Below, one piece after another: positions 9,274 to 18,032 of a stretch of DNA of 64,000 nt. This DNA is from CAIQJJ01 sp964606085. GTDB taxonomy: Bacteria > Chloroflexota > Anaerolineae > Anaerolineales > UBA4823. Both the position numbers and the translations under genes were made by a program. How positions within the stretch are numbered: the first letter of the stretch is position 1; each line of letters begins with the position of its first letter. Under the pieces are notes generated by a model. That model saw only the letters and a program-made list of their open reading frames with translations, was not told the DNA's origin and ran no database searches. Location of the stretch: the NCBI GenBank assembly GCA_964606085.1, contig CAZSFD010000014.1, positions 1 through 64,000 on the forward strand. The letters run 5' to 3'.

Positions 9274-10032
9274 TTAGCCTGCGGCAGGTTGTTGATGCGT
9301 CCCCTGCAAAACCTGGCGCGCCAGCCGGGGATCATCGGTGAAGATGCCATCTACCCCCAGGTGGAACAGGCGCTGCATTTCGGCGGGATCGTTGACCGTC
9401 CACACATGCACACGGCAGCCGCGCCGGTGAATTTGCGCTACCAGGCGCGGTGTGGTATCGTCCCCGGCAGGGTGCAATGCCTGGTAGCGTACCAGCCGAT
9501 ACCCCAACCACGAACGCAGCGGCCAGCCGTGCCAGCCTGGCAGGGTCAGTAAACCGACTGGCACTTCAGGAAGCAGGGCCTGGGTGCGCAACAGGGTGCG
9601 CGGGTTGAAAGATGAAAAGAGTACGCTGTCGGTCAGGTGGTGTTTCTTGACCAGTTCCACCACTTTATCGGGGAGGTCATCTTGGGGGGAGGCATAATTG
9701 GTCAGTTCGACGTTAATGAAAGTGCGCTGCCCGACCACCTCAAACACTTCGTTGAGTGTGGGGATCGGTTCGCCGCAATAGGCGACATCGAAAAATGAGC
9801 CGGCGTCAAGTTTTTTGAGCGCTTTGAGGGGCAGTTCGGCCACTTTGCCGCTGCCGTTTGTGGTGCGATCCACCGTTTGATCGTGAATGACGACGACATG
9901 CCCATCGGCGGAGAGTTTGGCATCCAGTTCAATCGCGTCGGCGTTGTGCAGCAAGGCCAGCGTGAAGGCAGCCAGCGTGTTTTCGGGGGCATGGGCGCTG
10001 GCACCGCGATGGGCAAAGATGGTGGGTGACAT
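9274..10032 (-). CDS. Glycerophosphodiester phosphodiesterase (GDPD) family
   Basis: 252 aa from ATG 10032, which puts the conserved start motif next to the N-terminus; an upstream ATG at 10062 would overlap the AAA ATPase gene. The GDPD signature is complete: IFAHRGASAHAPENTLAAF, then AIELDAKLSADGHVVVIHD and DRTTNGSGKV, with the His, Arg, Glu and Asp residues of the metal site and catalytic His pair. The enzyme hydrolyses deacylated phospholipids to glycerol-3-phosphate and an alcohol. No signal peptide is present, so it is probably cytoplasmic. It lies eight bases downstream of the AAA ATPase and is likely in its operon. Confidence 0.9.
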   Translation of the reverse strand: MSPTIFAHRGASAHAPENTLAAFTLALLHNADAIELDAKLSADGHVVVIHDQTVDRTTNGSGKVAELPLKALKKLDAGSFFDVAYCGEPIPTLNEVFEVVGQRTFINVELTNYASPQDDLPDKVVELVKKHHLTDSVLFSSFNPRTLLRTQALLPEVPVGLLTLPGWHGWPLRSWLGYRLVRYQALHPAGDDTTPRLVAQIHRRGCRVHVWTVNDPAEMQRLFHLGVDGIFTDDPRLARQVLQGTHQQPAAG

Positions 10033-10039
10033 GGTCAAA

Positions 10040-11473
10040 CTAAAGTTCAACGAAGTAGGCATCGGCAGCGCGGTCGATTAAGTCGCGGCTCATCACAGGT
10101 TCGGTGGCCATGTAGCGGGCAATGTCGAGAATCTGATCGCACAGGTCGCGGGGGTGCGAGGCGCGCAGCTTGCGATTGCGCTTGATATACCATTCTTGCA
10201 GCAGGTAGGCCAGGCCCTCATCTTTATAGATCACCCCTTTGGCTTCGGCGGTGCGCTTGAACACTTCGCGGTATTCCTCGAAGTTTGGGTCGCCGATTTC
10301 AATTTTGTGGCGCAGGCGGCGCAGAAAGGCTTCGTCTACCAGGTCGCGTGGTGGCAGGTTGGTGGAAAAGACCACCAAAACATCGAAGGGGATTTCGATC
10401 TTGCGGCCCGTATGCAGGGTCAGAAAGTCGACGCGGTTTTCGAGTGGGACAATCCAGCGGTTGAGCAGGTCGCGCGGGCGTACCAGTTGACGGCCAAAGT
10501 CATCAATCAGCAGGATTCCGCCATTGGCTTTGACCTGGAAGGGGGCTTCGTAGAATTTGTTGGTGTCATCGAAAACCAGGTCGAGCCCTTCGAGGGTTAA
10601 TTCACCGCCTACCACGATGAAGGGGCGGCGTATCCTTACCCAACGTGGGTCTCGCCGACCACCGGTGCGCAGACCGCCGGTGCCACTGGCAATGGGTGTC
10701 TGTTCTTCGGCCAATTGGTGGTTGACCGAGTCGTAGAGCTTGACCACCTGGCCTTCGATGTAAATGGCATGGGGAATGTACATGCTTTCGCGCAGCATCA
10801 TGTTGCCAATGGCGCGCGCTACACTGGTCTTGCCGTTGCCTGGCGGGCCATACATAAAAATAGACGTGCCGGAGTTAACCGCCGGGCCGATGCGGTGGAA
10901 GGTTTTTTCGGACAGGGTCAGGTGGGCGAGCGCCTGGCGCATGACGCGGTTGGTAATGGTTACACGGGCTTGCCCTTGCTTTTTGATGGCATCGTTGTAG
11001 ACGTCAATGGGCACGGGGGCCGGCCCGGCATATTGGCTGCGTTCGAGCGCTTCGCGCGCCCGGGTGATCCCGGCGCTGGTGATGGCATATTGGTAAGCGC
11101 CCTCACCCAGGCCAATCTGTGATGACTTGACCTCGACCAGTTTTTCGCGTTTGAGCGTGTCCAAAATCTGATCAATGACCCCGGTAAACGGCAGGCAGAT
11201 CAGTTCGGCAATTTTGAAACCGCTCAGGTAGCCGCCGAAATAGAGGATTTTCAGCGCCAGGTCTTGCAGCCATAGCGGTGAAAGGCCGGTATCTTCGATT
11301 TTCGAGATGGGTGAGGGGGTAAATGCAGCACCGGTCGTCAGGCTGCCGCTGCTGGCGGGTTGGGCGGGCGGCGGCGTGGGTTGCTGCGGCTGTGGTCTGA
11401 GACCGCCGGATGTACGGAGGGTACCAGATGGTGCGCCAGGTGTACCAACTCGGTTGTTAGGGGGCAGTTTCAT
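10040..11473 (-). CDS. AAA ATPase with N-terminal winged-helix domain
   Basis: 477 aa. Residues 1-60 are a disordered Pro/Gly/Ser-rich tail. Residues 65-140 look like a winged helix (GYLSGFKIAELICLPFTGVI ... LVEVKSSQ). The AAA core follows: Walker A GPPGNGKTS (209-217), Walker B ILLIDDFG (320-327), sensor-1 VVFSTN (about 368-373) and an Arg-finger-like LRRLRHK. It is an ATP-driven remodelling factor of unknown target; I recognise no characterised ortholog. GGAG lies eight bases before the ATG. Its own extended -10 overlaps the stop codon of the upstream recJ, so it can be transcribed separately. Confidence 0.8.
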   Translation of the reverse strand: MKLPPNNRVGTPGAPSGTLRTSGGLRPQPQQPTPPPAQPASSGSLTTGAAFTPSPISKIEDTGLSPLWLQDLALKILYFGGYLSGFKIAELICLPFTGVIDQILDTLKREKLVEVKSSQIGLGEGAYQYAITSAGITRAREALERSQYAGPAPVPIDVYNDAIKKQGQARVTITNRVMRQALAHLTLSEKTFHRIGPAVNSGTSIFMYGPPGNGKTSVARAIGNMMLRESMYIPHAIYIEGQVVKLYDSVNHQLAEEQTPIASGTGGLRTGGRRDPRWVRIRRPFIVVGGELTLEGLDLVFDDTNKFYEAPFQVKANGGILLIDDFGRQLVRPRDLLNRWIVPLENRVDFLTLHTGRKIEIPFDVLVVFSTNLPPRDLVDEAFLRRLRHKIEIGDPNFEEYREVFKRTAEAKGVIYKDEGLAYLLQEWYIKRNRKLRASHPRDLCDQILDIARYMATEPVMSRDLIDRAADAYFVEL

Positions 11474-11518
11474 GGGTTATTCTCCGAATTTTCTGTATCG
11501 GATAATCATTGTTTTTTC

Positions 11519-11527
11519 ATTATAGCA
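11519..11527 (-). promoter_or_regulatory. Extended -10 promoter of the AAA ATPase gene, overlapping the recJ stop codon
   Basis: TGCTATAAT on the minus strand is a perfect extended -10. The recJ stop codon TAA is contained in the TATAAT box (codons GTG CTA TAA). Transcription would start near 11512, leaving a leader of about 39 bases with GGAG before the ATG at 11473. Confidence 0.65.
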
Positions 11528-13220
11528 CGCCCGCTGGCTTGATGTCTCGGACGTTCAATTGTAGTGAAACCCGCCCGTTATATTCGTTGCTTTCAAATGA
11601 ATACAGCAAATCTACCTTGGGTGGCAATTGGCCCAGCCAATGGCCCTGGCGAAAGGCGATGGCGTCGTAGTACACCTTGCCATCGCTGATGGTCAACTTG
11701 AGATGGCTGCTGTCGCGTCCTACCGAACGGGCATTGACCACCCGCACCTGGCGCGAAACGAAGTAAGCCTGGGCATTGCCATACCCGGTGGGTTGCAGCC
11801 AACTCAGCCATTCCAGGATTTCGGGTTTCAGATCGCTTAGCGGCAGCCTGAGGTCGGCATGAAGGCTGGGGCGCAGATCGAGGCCGGCCAGTTCGCGCTG
11901 GGCGATGCCTTCCAGCCGCTCGACCAGTTCGGGCAGCAGTTGGTTGCGCACGGTAAAGCCGGCGGCTGCGGCGTGGCCGCCGTGGTGTTCGAGCAGGTCG
12001 GCGCATTGATCGAGGGCGTTGGTGATGTGGAACTCGCGAATGCTGCGGCACGAGCCACGCGTAAATTCCTCTCCCTGGTGGGCGACGATGGCTGGGCGGT
12101 AATGCGCCTCGGTCAGTCGCGAGGCCACCAGCCCGACCACACCGGGGTTGAACTGCGGGTGAACGGCGAAAAGCAGCAGGGCAGTGGGTTTGTGCGCCAG
12201 GGCAATTTGCTCTGCCTGGGTTTGCATCTCGCGGGTGAGCGCCTGGCGTTCGCGGTTTTGCATTTCCAGGCGTTGCGCCAGGCCGCCGGCAACCTGGATG
12301 TCGCGGGTGGTCAACAAATCATAGGCGGCCAGCGCCGATTCGAGCCTCCCGGCGGCGTTCAGACGCGGCCCCAGGCCAAAGCCGATGTCGGTGGCGGTCA
12401 GGCTTTCGGGCTTCAAACCCGCCACGCCGATCAAGGAGCGCAACCCCTGGCGCTGCGACTGGCGCAGCACGGCTAATCCCTGGCGCACCAGGGCGCGGTT
12501 TTCGCCGACCAGGGGGGCCATATCGGCCACGGTGCCGAGTGCGACCAGATCGAGTAATGTTTGGGGCTGAAAGTTGGCTGGTTGAAGGGCCGTGCAGAGG
12601 GCATCGGCCAGTTTGTAGGCCAACCCAACCCCGGCCAGGTCTTTATCGGGATAGGTGTCAGCGGGTTGTTTGGGGTTGATGATGGCAATGGCCTGGGGCA
12701 TTTCACCCGCCGGGTGATGGTGATCGGTGATGATCAAATCCAGGCCGATGCGCCGGGCGTGCAGGGCTTCTTCAATAGATCGGATGCCGCAATCTACGGT
12801 GATGACCAGGCGGATGCCTTCTTCTGCCAGGTTGCCCAGGGCTTCGTTGTTCAGCCCGTAGCCTTCATCGAAACGATTGGGAATATAGCCGCGTACCCTG
12901 GCCCCCAGCGTGTGTAAGGTTTGCACCAGCAGCACGGTGGCGGTCACGCCGTCTGTGTCGTAATCGCCATAGACGGCGATGGCCTCGTCGTGTTGAATGG
13001 CAAAGCGAATGCGTTCAACGGCAGCGGCCATGCCGAGCAGATTTTCTGCCGCGCAGCCTGGCGGGGGCTTTCCTTCGAGAAACAGGCGCGCCGATTCGCT
13101 GTCGGCGTAACCGCGGTTGTATAAAATTTGCCGTAAAACAGGGGGGAAGCCATGTAAGGCCCGGTGGACTTCATCGGGCAGGGGCGGTGGGATGTGCCAG
13201 GTTTTTTCGAGCGGTGGCAT
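11520..13220 (-). CDS. recJ: Single-stranded-DNA-specific exonuclease RecJ
   Basis: 566 aa, typical RecJ length. The DHH phosphoesterase motifs are intact: VYGDYDTDG (Asp86, Asp88, Asp90), ITVDCGI (Asp143) and ITDHHHP (166-170). The DHHA1 part has EHHGGHAAAAGF, and the C-terminal OB region follows (QVRVVNARSVGRDSSHLKLT). RecJ degrades single-stranded DNA 5'->3' in mismatch repair, base excision and RecF-type recombination. The ATG lies four bases after the stop codon of the ROK kinase gene, so the two share a transcript; there is no visible Shine-Dalgarno sequence. Confidence 0.95.
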   Translation of the reverse strand: MPPLEKTWHIPPPLPDEVHRALHGFPPVLRQILYNRGYADSESARLFLEGKPPPGCAAENLLGMAAAVERIRFAIQHDEAIAVYGDYDTDGVTATVLLVQTLHTLGARVRGYIPNRFDEGYGLNNEALGNLAEEGIRLVITVDCGIRSIEEALHARRIGLDLIITDHHHPAGEMPQAIAIINPKQPADTYPDKDLAGVGLAYKLADALCTALQPANFQPQTLLDLVALGTVADMAPLVGENRALVRQGLAVLRQSQRQGLRSLIGVAGLKPESLTATDIGFGLGPRLNAAGRLESALAAYDLLTTRDIQVAGGLAQRLEMQNRERQALTREMQTQAEQIALAHKPTALLLFAVHPQFNPGVVGLVASRLTEAHYRPAIVAHQGEEFTRGSCRSIREFHITNALDQCADLLEHHGGHAAAAGFTVRNQLLPELVERLEGIAQRELAGLDLRPSLHADLRLPLSDLKPEILEWLSWLQPTGYGNAQAYFVSRQVRVVNARSVGRDSSHLKLTISDGKVYYDAIAFRQGHWLGQLPPKVDLLYSFESNEYNGRVSLQLNVRDIKPAGVL

Positions 13221-13224
13221 GGCG

Positions 13225-14160
13225 CTAATGGGCAGTTTCGACGGCCAGGGCCAACGCCCCGATCAACCCCACGTCATCACCCAGGGCTGCCGGAACGATG
13301 GACAGGCCGTCGGTGTATTGTTCGTTCATGGCATATTCATGCACGGCGGCGCGCAGGGGCGCAAACAGCAGTTCACCGCTTTGTGAGACGCCCCCGCCAA
13401 TGATCACGATGGATGGGTTGAAAATAGCCAGGAAATTGGCAATCGCCATCCCCAGGAACTTGCCCGCCCGCGCCAGGGCGGCGATGGACAGGGCGTCACC
13501 CGCTTTGGCCGCGTCAGCCACATCTTTGCCGCTGAATGGGCGGTCGGTTGGCAGGCTGGAAGCAACGCCAGCCTCCAACTGCTCTTTGGCCCAGCGCGCC
13601 AGCCCCGGCCCCGAAGCCAGGGCTTCGAGATGCCCGCGGTGCCCGCAATTGCACAGCGGGCCGTCAGGCAGGAGTACGACATGACCCAACTCGGCGGCCA
13701 TGCCGCTCAGTCCTAAGATCAGGTGGTCATCCACAATGACGCCGCCGCCAATCCCCGTGCTGACGGTGAGATACACCAGGTGGTGGTGACCTTGACCAGC
13801 GCCAAACTTCCATTCGCCCAGGGCGGCCAGGTTGGCATCGTTGCCCAGGGCAACTGGCACACCGAAGGCATCTTGTAAGTGCTGGCGCAGTGGCAGCCCT
13901 TCCCATCCGGGGATGTTGGGGGCTTCGATGATGATGCCTGTGTAGGGATTGAGCGGGCCAGGGGCGATAGCCGCTATCGCGGCCACCTCGCCATCTTCGG
14001 GCCACACCTTGCGCACCGCGGCGATCAGGTTCTCTAAAGGGGTTGCCCCGGCCGCGTGGGTGGCGGTTTTTTCGACGCTAAGTGGGGTGGTGGCATTTTC
14101 TGGATAACAGGCGGCGCGAATTTGTGTGCCGCCGATGTCTATGGCAATGTAGGTTTTCAT
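13225..14160 (-). CDS. ROK-family sugar kinase (glucokinase-like)
   Basis: 311 aa from ATG 14160, where the ATP-binding start motif MKTYIAIDIGGTQIRAA begins; the longer open frame upstream has no ROK homology. Motifs: GNDANLAALGEW with the catalytic Asp, STGIGGGVIVDD, and the ROK zinc signature region ELGHVVL ... CNCGHRGHLEALASG. The third zinc Cys is replaced by His (CNCGHRGH), which may still bind metal. No HTH domain is present, so it is an enzyme rather than a repressor and probably phosphorylates glucose or a related hexose or amino sugar in the cytoplasm. It heads the transcript that continues into recJ. Confidence 0.88.
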   Translation of the reverse strand: MKTYIAIDIGGTQIRAACYPENATTPLSVEKTATHAAGATPLENLIAAVRKVWPEDGEVAAIAAIAPGPLNPYTGIIIEAPNIPGWEGLPLRQHLQDAFGVPVALGNDANLAALGEWKFGAGQGHHHLVYLTVSTGIGGGVIVDDHLILGLSGMAAELGHVVLLPDGPLCNCGHRGHLEALASGPGLARWAKEQLEAGVASSLPTDRPFSGKDVADAAKAGDALSIAALARAGKFLGMAIANFLAIFNPSIVIIGGGVSQSGELLFAPLRAAVHEYAMNEQYTDGLSIVPAALGDDVGLIGALALAVETAH

Positions 14161-14197
14161 AAGCTTGATCTCGTCCCTAAAAGGATTATGCGGCGAT

Positions 14198-14206
14198 AGT
14201 ATAGCA
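14198..14206 (-). promoter_or_regulatory. Extended -10 promoter of the ROK kinase gene
   Basis: TGCTATACT on the minus strand, with no clear -35. The predicted start near 14191 leaves a leader of about 31 bases containing AGGGACGAG before the ATG at 14160. Confidence 0.6.
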
Positions 14207-14242
14207 CAGCTTTTTGGGTACTCCGTTAAAGAAAGTTTTGCG

Positions 14243-14271
14243 TTGACGTGCGCTTGAAACACTGCTATCAT
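14243..14271 (+). promoter_or_regulatory. Promoter of the yvcK-like gene
   Basis: TTGACG (14243-14248), a 17-base spacer and TATCAT (14266-14271), with a TGC extension in front of the -10. The start of transcription would be about 14278, only four bases before the ATG at 14282. There is no Shine-Dalgarno sequence, so the message is probably leaderless or nearly so. Confidence 0.75.
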
Positions 14272-14281
14272 CCACCTCGCA

Positions 14282-15604
14282 ATGAATATGGTTTTGCGGC
14301 GTTTTTTGGGGTGGTTGCGGCGCTCACTGCGTTGGCTGATGCCAGGATTGGGGGTCAAGCGCTGGTTCTTTTTTGTATTATTTGGCACGATGCTGATCGG
14401 ATTGGGCCTGGCGGTGATTTTGCTGGATGTTTACCGCTCTGCTCCCGATACCTGGTGGCTGCCGATGCTTTCGGCGGCCTCGTTGCGTTGGTTGGAGCGC
14501 CCCCTGCGGGCGTTGATCTTCGGCGGCCTGGGCATCGGGCTGATCTTGTGGGGCATGTGGGGCTTCAACCGCTCGCTGATGGCCCCCTATCGCCGTTCGG
14601 GCCGCCCTATGGTAGACGACCTGGCTGCGCATCGGCGGCGTGAACGCGGGCCGCGCATCGTCGTCATTGGCGGTGGGCATGGGCTTGCTACATTGCTGCG
14701 GGGTTTGAAGGGATATACTTACAACATCACCGCGGTTGTCACCGTGGCAGATGACGGCGGGTCATCGGGCGAATTGCGTCGCACGCTGGGCGTGCTGCCG
14801 CCGGGGGATATTCGCAACTGCCTGGCGGCCCTTTCCAGCGATGAGGCGTTGCTCGGCCAGCTCTTCCAATATCGCTTTCCTGCTGATGGCAGTGGCCTCG
14901 ATGGACATTCCTTTGGCAATCTGTTCATCACGGCCCTGGCCGAGATCACCGGCAGTTTCGAGGCGGCGGTGGCTGAATCGGGGCGGGTGCTTTCGGTGCA
15001 TGGCCGCGTCCTGCCAGCCACGCTGCACGATGTCCGCCTGGTGGCTGACATCACACTGCCGCACACCGTGAGTGAAGTGCGCGTGGCTGGTGAAAGCCAA
15101 ATCCCCGAGGCCAGCGGCATCATCCGCCGGGTTTGGCTGGAGCCAGAAACTCCCCCGGCCTATCCGGGCGTGATCCAGGCCATTCTCTCAGCAGACTTGA
15201 TCGTGGTTGGGCCGGGCAGCCTGTATACCAGCATCTTGCCGAACTTACTCGTGCCAGATATCGCCGCGGCTATCCAAACCAGCCGAGCCGTGAAAATTTA
15301 CGTTTGCAATGTCGCCACGCAGCCCGGCGAGACGGAAGGCTATTCGTGCGGCGATCATGTCGAGGCCCTCGAAAAGCATGTTGGCACAGGATTGTTCGAT
15401 GTCATTCTGGCGAACCGCGATTGCGAATATATCCTTCCTGAAGGCGTGCAATGGGTGTGCAGCGATGAAGACCTGGAGGCCGATCACATCGTTCACAAAG
15501 CCGATCTGGCCGACCCCGAATATCCCTGGCGGCACGATGCCAAGAAATTGGCCCAGGTGTTGATGGATTTGCTGCAAGATCGCACCGGGCCTCTGGTAGA
15601 ATAG
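14282..15604 (+). CDS. yvcK: YvcK/CofD-like gluconeogenesis factor with N-terminal membrane anchor
   Basis: 440 aa. Residues about 25-50 and 70-95 are transmembrane helices followed by a basic stretch. The YvcK domain starts near 123 ([20 protein letters not shown]) and continues with [57 protein letters not shown] and [14 protein letters not shown]. YvcK proteins bind UDP-sugars and support gluconeogenic growth and wall synthesis in Firmicutes and Actinobacteria. The membrane anchor makes this protein about 115 residues longer than the classical soluble form. It sits directly ahead of gap-pgk-tpiA, matching a link to central carbon flow. Its last codons are part of the gap promoter. Confidence 0.9.
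   Translation: MNMVLRRFLGWLRRSLRWLMPGLGVKRWFFFVLFGTMLIGLGLAVILLDVYRSAPDTWWLPMLSAASLRWLERPLRALIFGGLGIGLILWGMWGFNRSLMAPYRRSGRPMVDDLAAHRRRERGPRIVVIGGGHGLATLLRGLKGYTYNITAVVTVADDGGSSGELRRTLGVLPPGDIRNCLAALSSDEALLGQLFQYRFPADGSGLDGHSFGNLFITALAEITGSFEAAVAESGRVLSVHGRVLPATLHDVRLVADITLPHTVSEVRVAGESQIPEASGIIRRVWLEPETPPAYPGVIQAILSADLIVVGPGSLYTSILPNLLVPDIAAAIQTSRAVKIYVCNVATQPGETEGYSCGDHVEALEKHVGTGLFDVILANRDCEYILPEGVQWVCSDEDLEADHIVHKADLADPEYPWRHDAKKLAQVLMDLLQDRTGPLVE
15594..15602 (+). promoter_or_regulatory. Extended -10 promoter of gap, overlapping the yvcK stop codon
   Basis: TGGTAGAAT spans the last codons of yvcK (CTG GTA GAA TAG). Transcription would begin near 15609, giving gap a leader of about 75 bases; TGGAGGATTTCCC lies directly before the gap ATG at 15684. 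No -35 is evident. Confidence 0.6.
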
Positions 15605-15683
15605 CGGGCGGTATGCTCATCGTGAATCAAACGGCAACCTGCCGTTATTTGATAAACCATATTTCTTTTCTGGAGGATTTCCC

Positions 15684-16697
15684 ATGACTGTCAAAATTGG
15701 TATCAATGGCTTTGGCCGTATTGGCCGCCTCGTGTTCCGCACGATCCAGGCCCGCGTGGCCGACAAAGTGGAAGTGGTGGCAATCAACGATCTGTTCGAT
15801 ACCCCCACCAACGCGCACCTGCTCAAGTACGATTCAACCTACGGCGCTTTCGATGGCAAAGTGGAAGTGGCTGAGAACAACGACCTGATCGTGGACGGCA
15901 AGCGCATCAAAATCACCGCCGAACGCGACCTGAACGCCATCAAGTGGGCCGAGATGGGCGTGGACATCGTGATCGAATCCACCGGCCTGTTCACCGACGC
16001 CACCAAATCACGCGGTCACGCCACTTCTGGCGGGGCCAAGAAGGTCATCATCTCCGCCCCGGCGAAGAACGAAGACATCACCATCGTCCTCGGCGTCAAC
16101 AGCGACAAGTACGACCCCGCCGCTCACCAGGTTATTTCCAACGCCTCCTGCACCACCAACGGCCTGGCCCCCGTCGCCAAAGTCCTCAACGACAAATTCG
16201 GCATTGACCGCGGCCTGCTGACCACCGTCCACGCTTACACCAACACCCAGAAGCTGCAAGATGTCGGCGCTAAAGACCTGCGCGATGCCCGCGCCGCCGC
16301 CCAGAACATCGTCCCCTCCGAAACCGGCGCCGCCAAGGCCGTCGGCCTGGTCATTCCCGAACTGAAGGGCAAATTCGGCGGCATGGCCTTCCGCGTCCCC
16401 ACCCCCACCGTCTCGGTTGTAGATTTCACTGCTATCTTGAACAAGGAAGCCTCGAAGGATGAAATCCGCGCCGCCATGCTCGAATATGCCGCCGGCCCGA
16501 TGCAAGGCATCCTCGACGTGACCGACGAACCGCTCGTCTCCACCGACCTGCGCGGCACCACCTTCTCCTCCGTTTACAGCGCCATGGACACCCTCGTCCT
16601 CGGCAACCTGGTCAAAGTCGTGGCCTGGTACGACAACGAATGGGGCTACGCCTGCCGCCTGGCCGATCTGACCGCCATGGTCGCCAGCAAACTCTAA
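15684..16697 (+). CDS. gap: Glyceraldehyde-3-phosphate dehydrogenase, type I
   Basis: 337 aa, standard length. The NAD-binding N-terminus is [13 protein letters not shown], with Asp36 in AINDLFD pointing to NAD rather than NADP. The catalytic Cys156 lies in [12 protein letters not shown] and its His partner in [12 protein letters not shown] conserved [11 protein letters not shown] closes the protein. It converts glyceraldehyde-3-phosphate to 1,3-bisphosphoglycerate in the cytoplasm. TGGAGG precedes the ATG by about seven bases. It is the first gene of a gap-pgk-tpiA glycolytic run. Its codons are enriched in C-ending forms, as expected for high expression. Confidence 0.97.
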   Translation: MTVKIGINGFGRIGRLVFRTIQARVADKVEVVAINDLFDTPTNAHLLKYDSTYGAFDGKVEVAENNDLIVDGKRIKITAERDLNAIKWAEMGVDIVIESTGLFTDATKSRGHATSGGAKKVIISAPAKNEDITIVLGVNSDKYDPAAHQVISNASCTTNGLAPVAKVLNDKFGIDRGLLTTVHAYTNTQKLQDVGAKDLRDARAAAQNIVPSETGAAKAVGLVIPELKGKFGGMAFRVPTPTVSVVDFTAILNKEASKDEIRAAMLEYAAGPMQGILDVTDEPLVSTDLRGTTFSSVYSAMDTLVLGNLVKVVAWYDNEWGYACRLADLTAMVASKL

Positions 16698-16707
16698 AGA
16701 TATTGTG

Positions 16708-16758
16708 GATTGCTGATTGTTGATTGCTGATTTTCTCGGCAATCAGCAGTCAGCAATC
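16708..16758. repeat. Short-period repeat forming an imperfect hairpin between gap and pgk
   Basis: A run built from GATTGCTGATT / GATTGTTGATT units (16708-16732) faces its near-complement (16741-16758), giving an 18-bp imperfect stem with an 8-base loop. A 17-base stretch of it, TGATTGTTGATTGCTGA, recurs exactly inside the giant surface-protein gene. It could attenuate or process the gap-pgk transcript; it lacks a U-run, so a strong terminator is unlikely. Confidence 0.7.
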
Positions 16759-16778
16759 ACAAATCAGAAATCCATAAC

Positions 16779-17951
16779 ATGAACAAAAAAACCGTCCGCG
16801 ACATAGATTTGAAAGGCAAGCGCGTGCTGATGCGGGTGGACTTCAACGTCCCCATGGCCGATGGCGTGGTGACGGATGACAAACGCATCAAGGCCGCTCT
16901 GCCCACCATCCAATATGTGCTGGAACAGGGCGCTTCGCTGCTGCTCGCCAGCCACCTCGGTCGTCCGAAAGGCGGCCCCGATCCTGAGTTCAGCCTCAAG
17001 GCCGCTTCCGAAGCCCTGGCGAAACTGCTGGGCAAACCCGTGCAGATGGCTCCTGATTGCGTTGGCCCAGACGTGGAAGCACTGGCGAAAGTGCTGCAAC
17101 CCGGCGACGTGTTGATGCTCGAAAACACCCGTTTCCACGCTGGCGAAGAAAAGAACGACCTCGAACTGGCCCGGCAAATGGCCGCCCTGGCCGAAGTCTA
17201 CGTCAACGATGCCTTCGGCTCGGCGCACCGGGCGCACGCTTCCACGGAGGGTGTGGCGCGCTTCCTGCCGGCTGTCTCCGGTTTCCTGATGGAACAGGAA
17301 CTCGAATACCTTGGCCGGGCTGTTTCCAACCCCGAACATCCCTACATCGCCATCCTGGGCGGGGCCAAGATCAGCGACAAAATCCTGGTCGTCGAAACCC
17401 TGCTGTCTAAATGCGATAAACTGATCATCGGCGGCGGCATGGCCAATACCTTCCTGGCCGCGCAAGGGCTGAACATGCAAGACAGCCTCGTCGAAGCAGC
17501 CTCCATCGAAACCGCCACAGCCCTGCTGGCCAAATCAGCCGACAAACTGGTGCTGCCCGTAGATGCCGTCATTGCCGACAAATTCGACGCCGAAGCCAAT
17601 AGCCAGGTGGTGGCCGTAGACGCCATCCCCGCTGGCTGGCGTATGCTCGATGTCGGCCCGCAGACACTCGAACTGTATGCCGCGACGCTCCAGGATGCCA
17701 AACTGGTCGTGTGGAACGGCCCGGTGGGTGTCTTTGAAATGCCCAGGTTTGCCGAAGGCACCTTTGCTCTGGCGAAACTGCTGGCTGCCTCTGGCGCAAC
17801 CACCGTCATAGGCGGCGGTGATAGCGCCAGCGCCGTCAAGAAGGCCGGCGTGGCCAAGCAGATGACGCATGTCTCCACGGGCGGCGGCGCTTCCCTCGAA
17901 TTCCTCGAGGGGAAAGAACTGCCCGGCGTGGCGGCGCTGCTGGATAAATAG
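16779..17951 (+). CDS. pgk: Phosphoglycerate kinase
   Basis: 390 aa, normal length. Hallmarks in order: [75 protein letters not shown] and a final [18 protein letters not shown]. It makes ATP from 1,3-bisphosphoglycerate in glycolysis and runs in reverse in gluconeogenesis. The gene lies 81 bases after gap with only the hairpin repeat between, and no obvious Shine-Dalgarno sequence precedes the ATG, so it probably depends on read-through from gap. Confidence 0.97.
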   Translation: MNKKTVRDIDLKGKRVLMRVDFNVPMADGVVTDDKRIKAALPTIQYVLEQGASLLLASHLGRPKGGPDPEFSLKAASEALAKLLGKPVQMAPDCVGPDVEALAKVLQPGDVLMLENTRFHAGEEKNDLELARQMAALAEVYVNDAFGSAHRAHASTEGVARFLPAVSGFLMEQELEYLGRAVSNPEHPYIAILGGAKISDKILVVETLLSKCDKLIIGGGMANTFLAAQGLNMQDSLVEAASIETATALLAKSADKLVLPVDAVIADKFDAEANSQVVAVDAIPAGWRMLDVGPQTLELYAATLQDAKLVVWNGPVGVFEMPRFAEGTFALAKLLAASGATTVIGGGDSASAVKKAGVAKQMTHVSTGGGASLEFLEGKELPGVAALLDK

Positions 17952-17964
17952 TTGCACGAAACGA

Positions 17965-18007
17965 GAAATGAGAAACGAGTACCTCAACCGTACTCGTTTC
18001 TCATTTC
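17965..18007. repeat. Perfect 18-bp inverted repeat between pgk and tpiA
   Basis: The left arm GAAATGAGAAACGAGTAC (17965-17982) and its exact complement (17990-18007) flank a seven-base loop. The arms are made of a short-period GAAA(C/T)GAG motif. The hairpin would form in the pgk-tpiA message. It is followed by TTATATC rather than a U-run, so RNA stability or attenuation is more likely than full termination. Confidence 0.85.
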
Positions 18008-18032
18008 TTATATCTACTTTTTGGAGACCCTC

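Noticed and set aside
16008..16742. Minus-strand open frame opposite gap
   Set aside because: Gly/Val/Asp-rich shadow; it starts inside the hairpin repeat.
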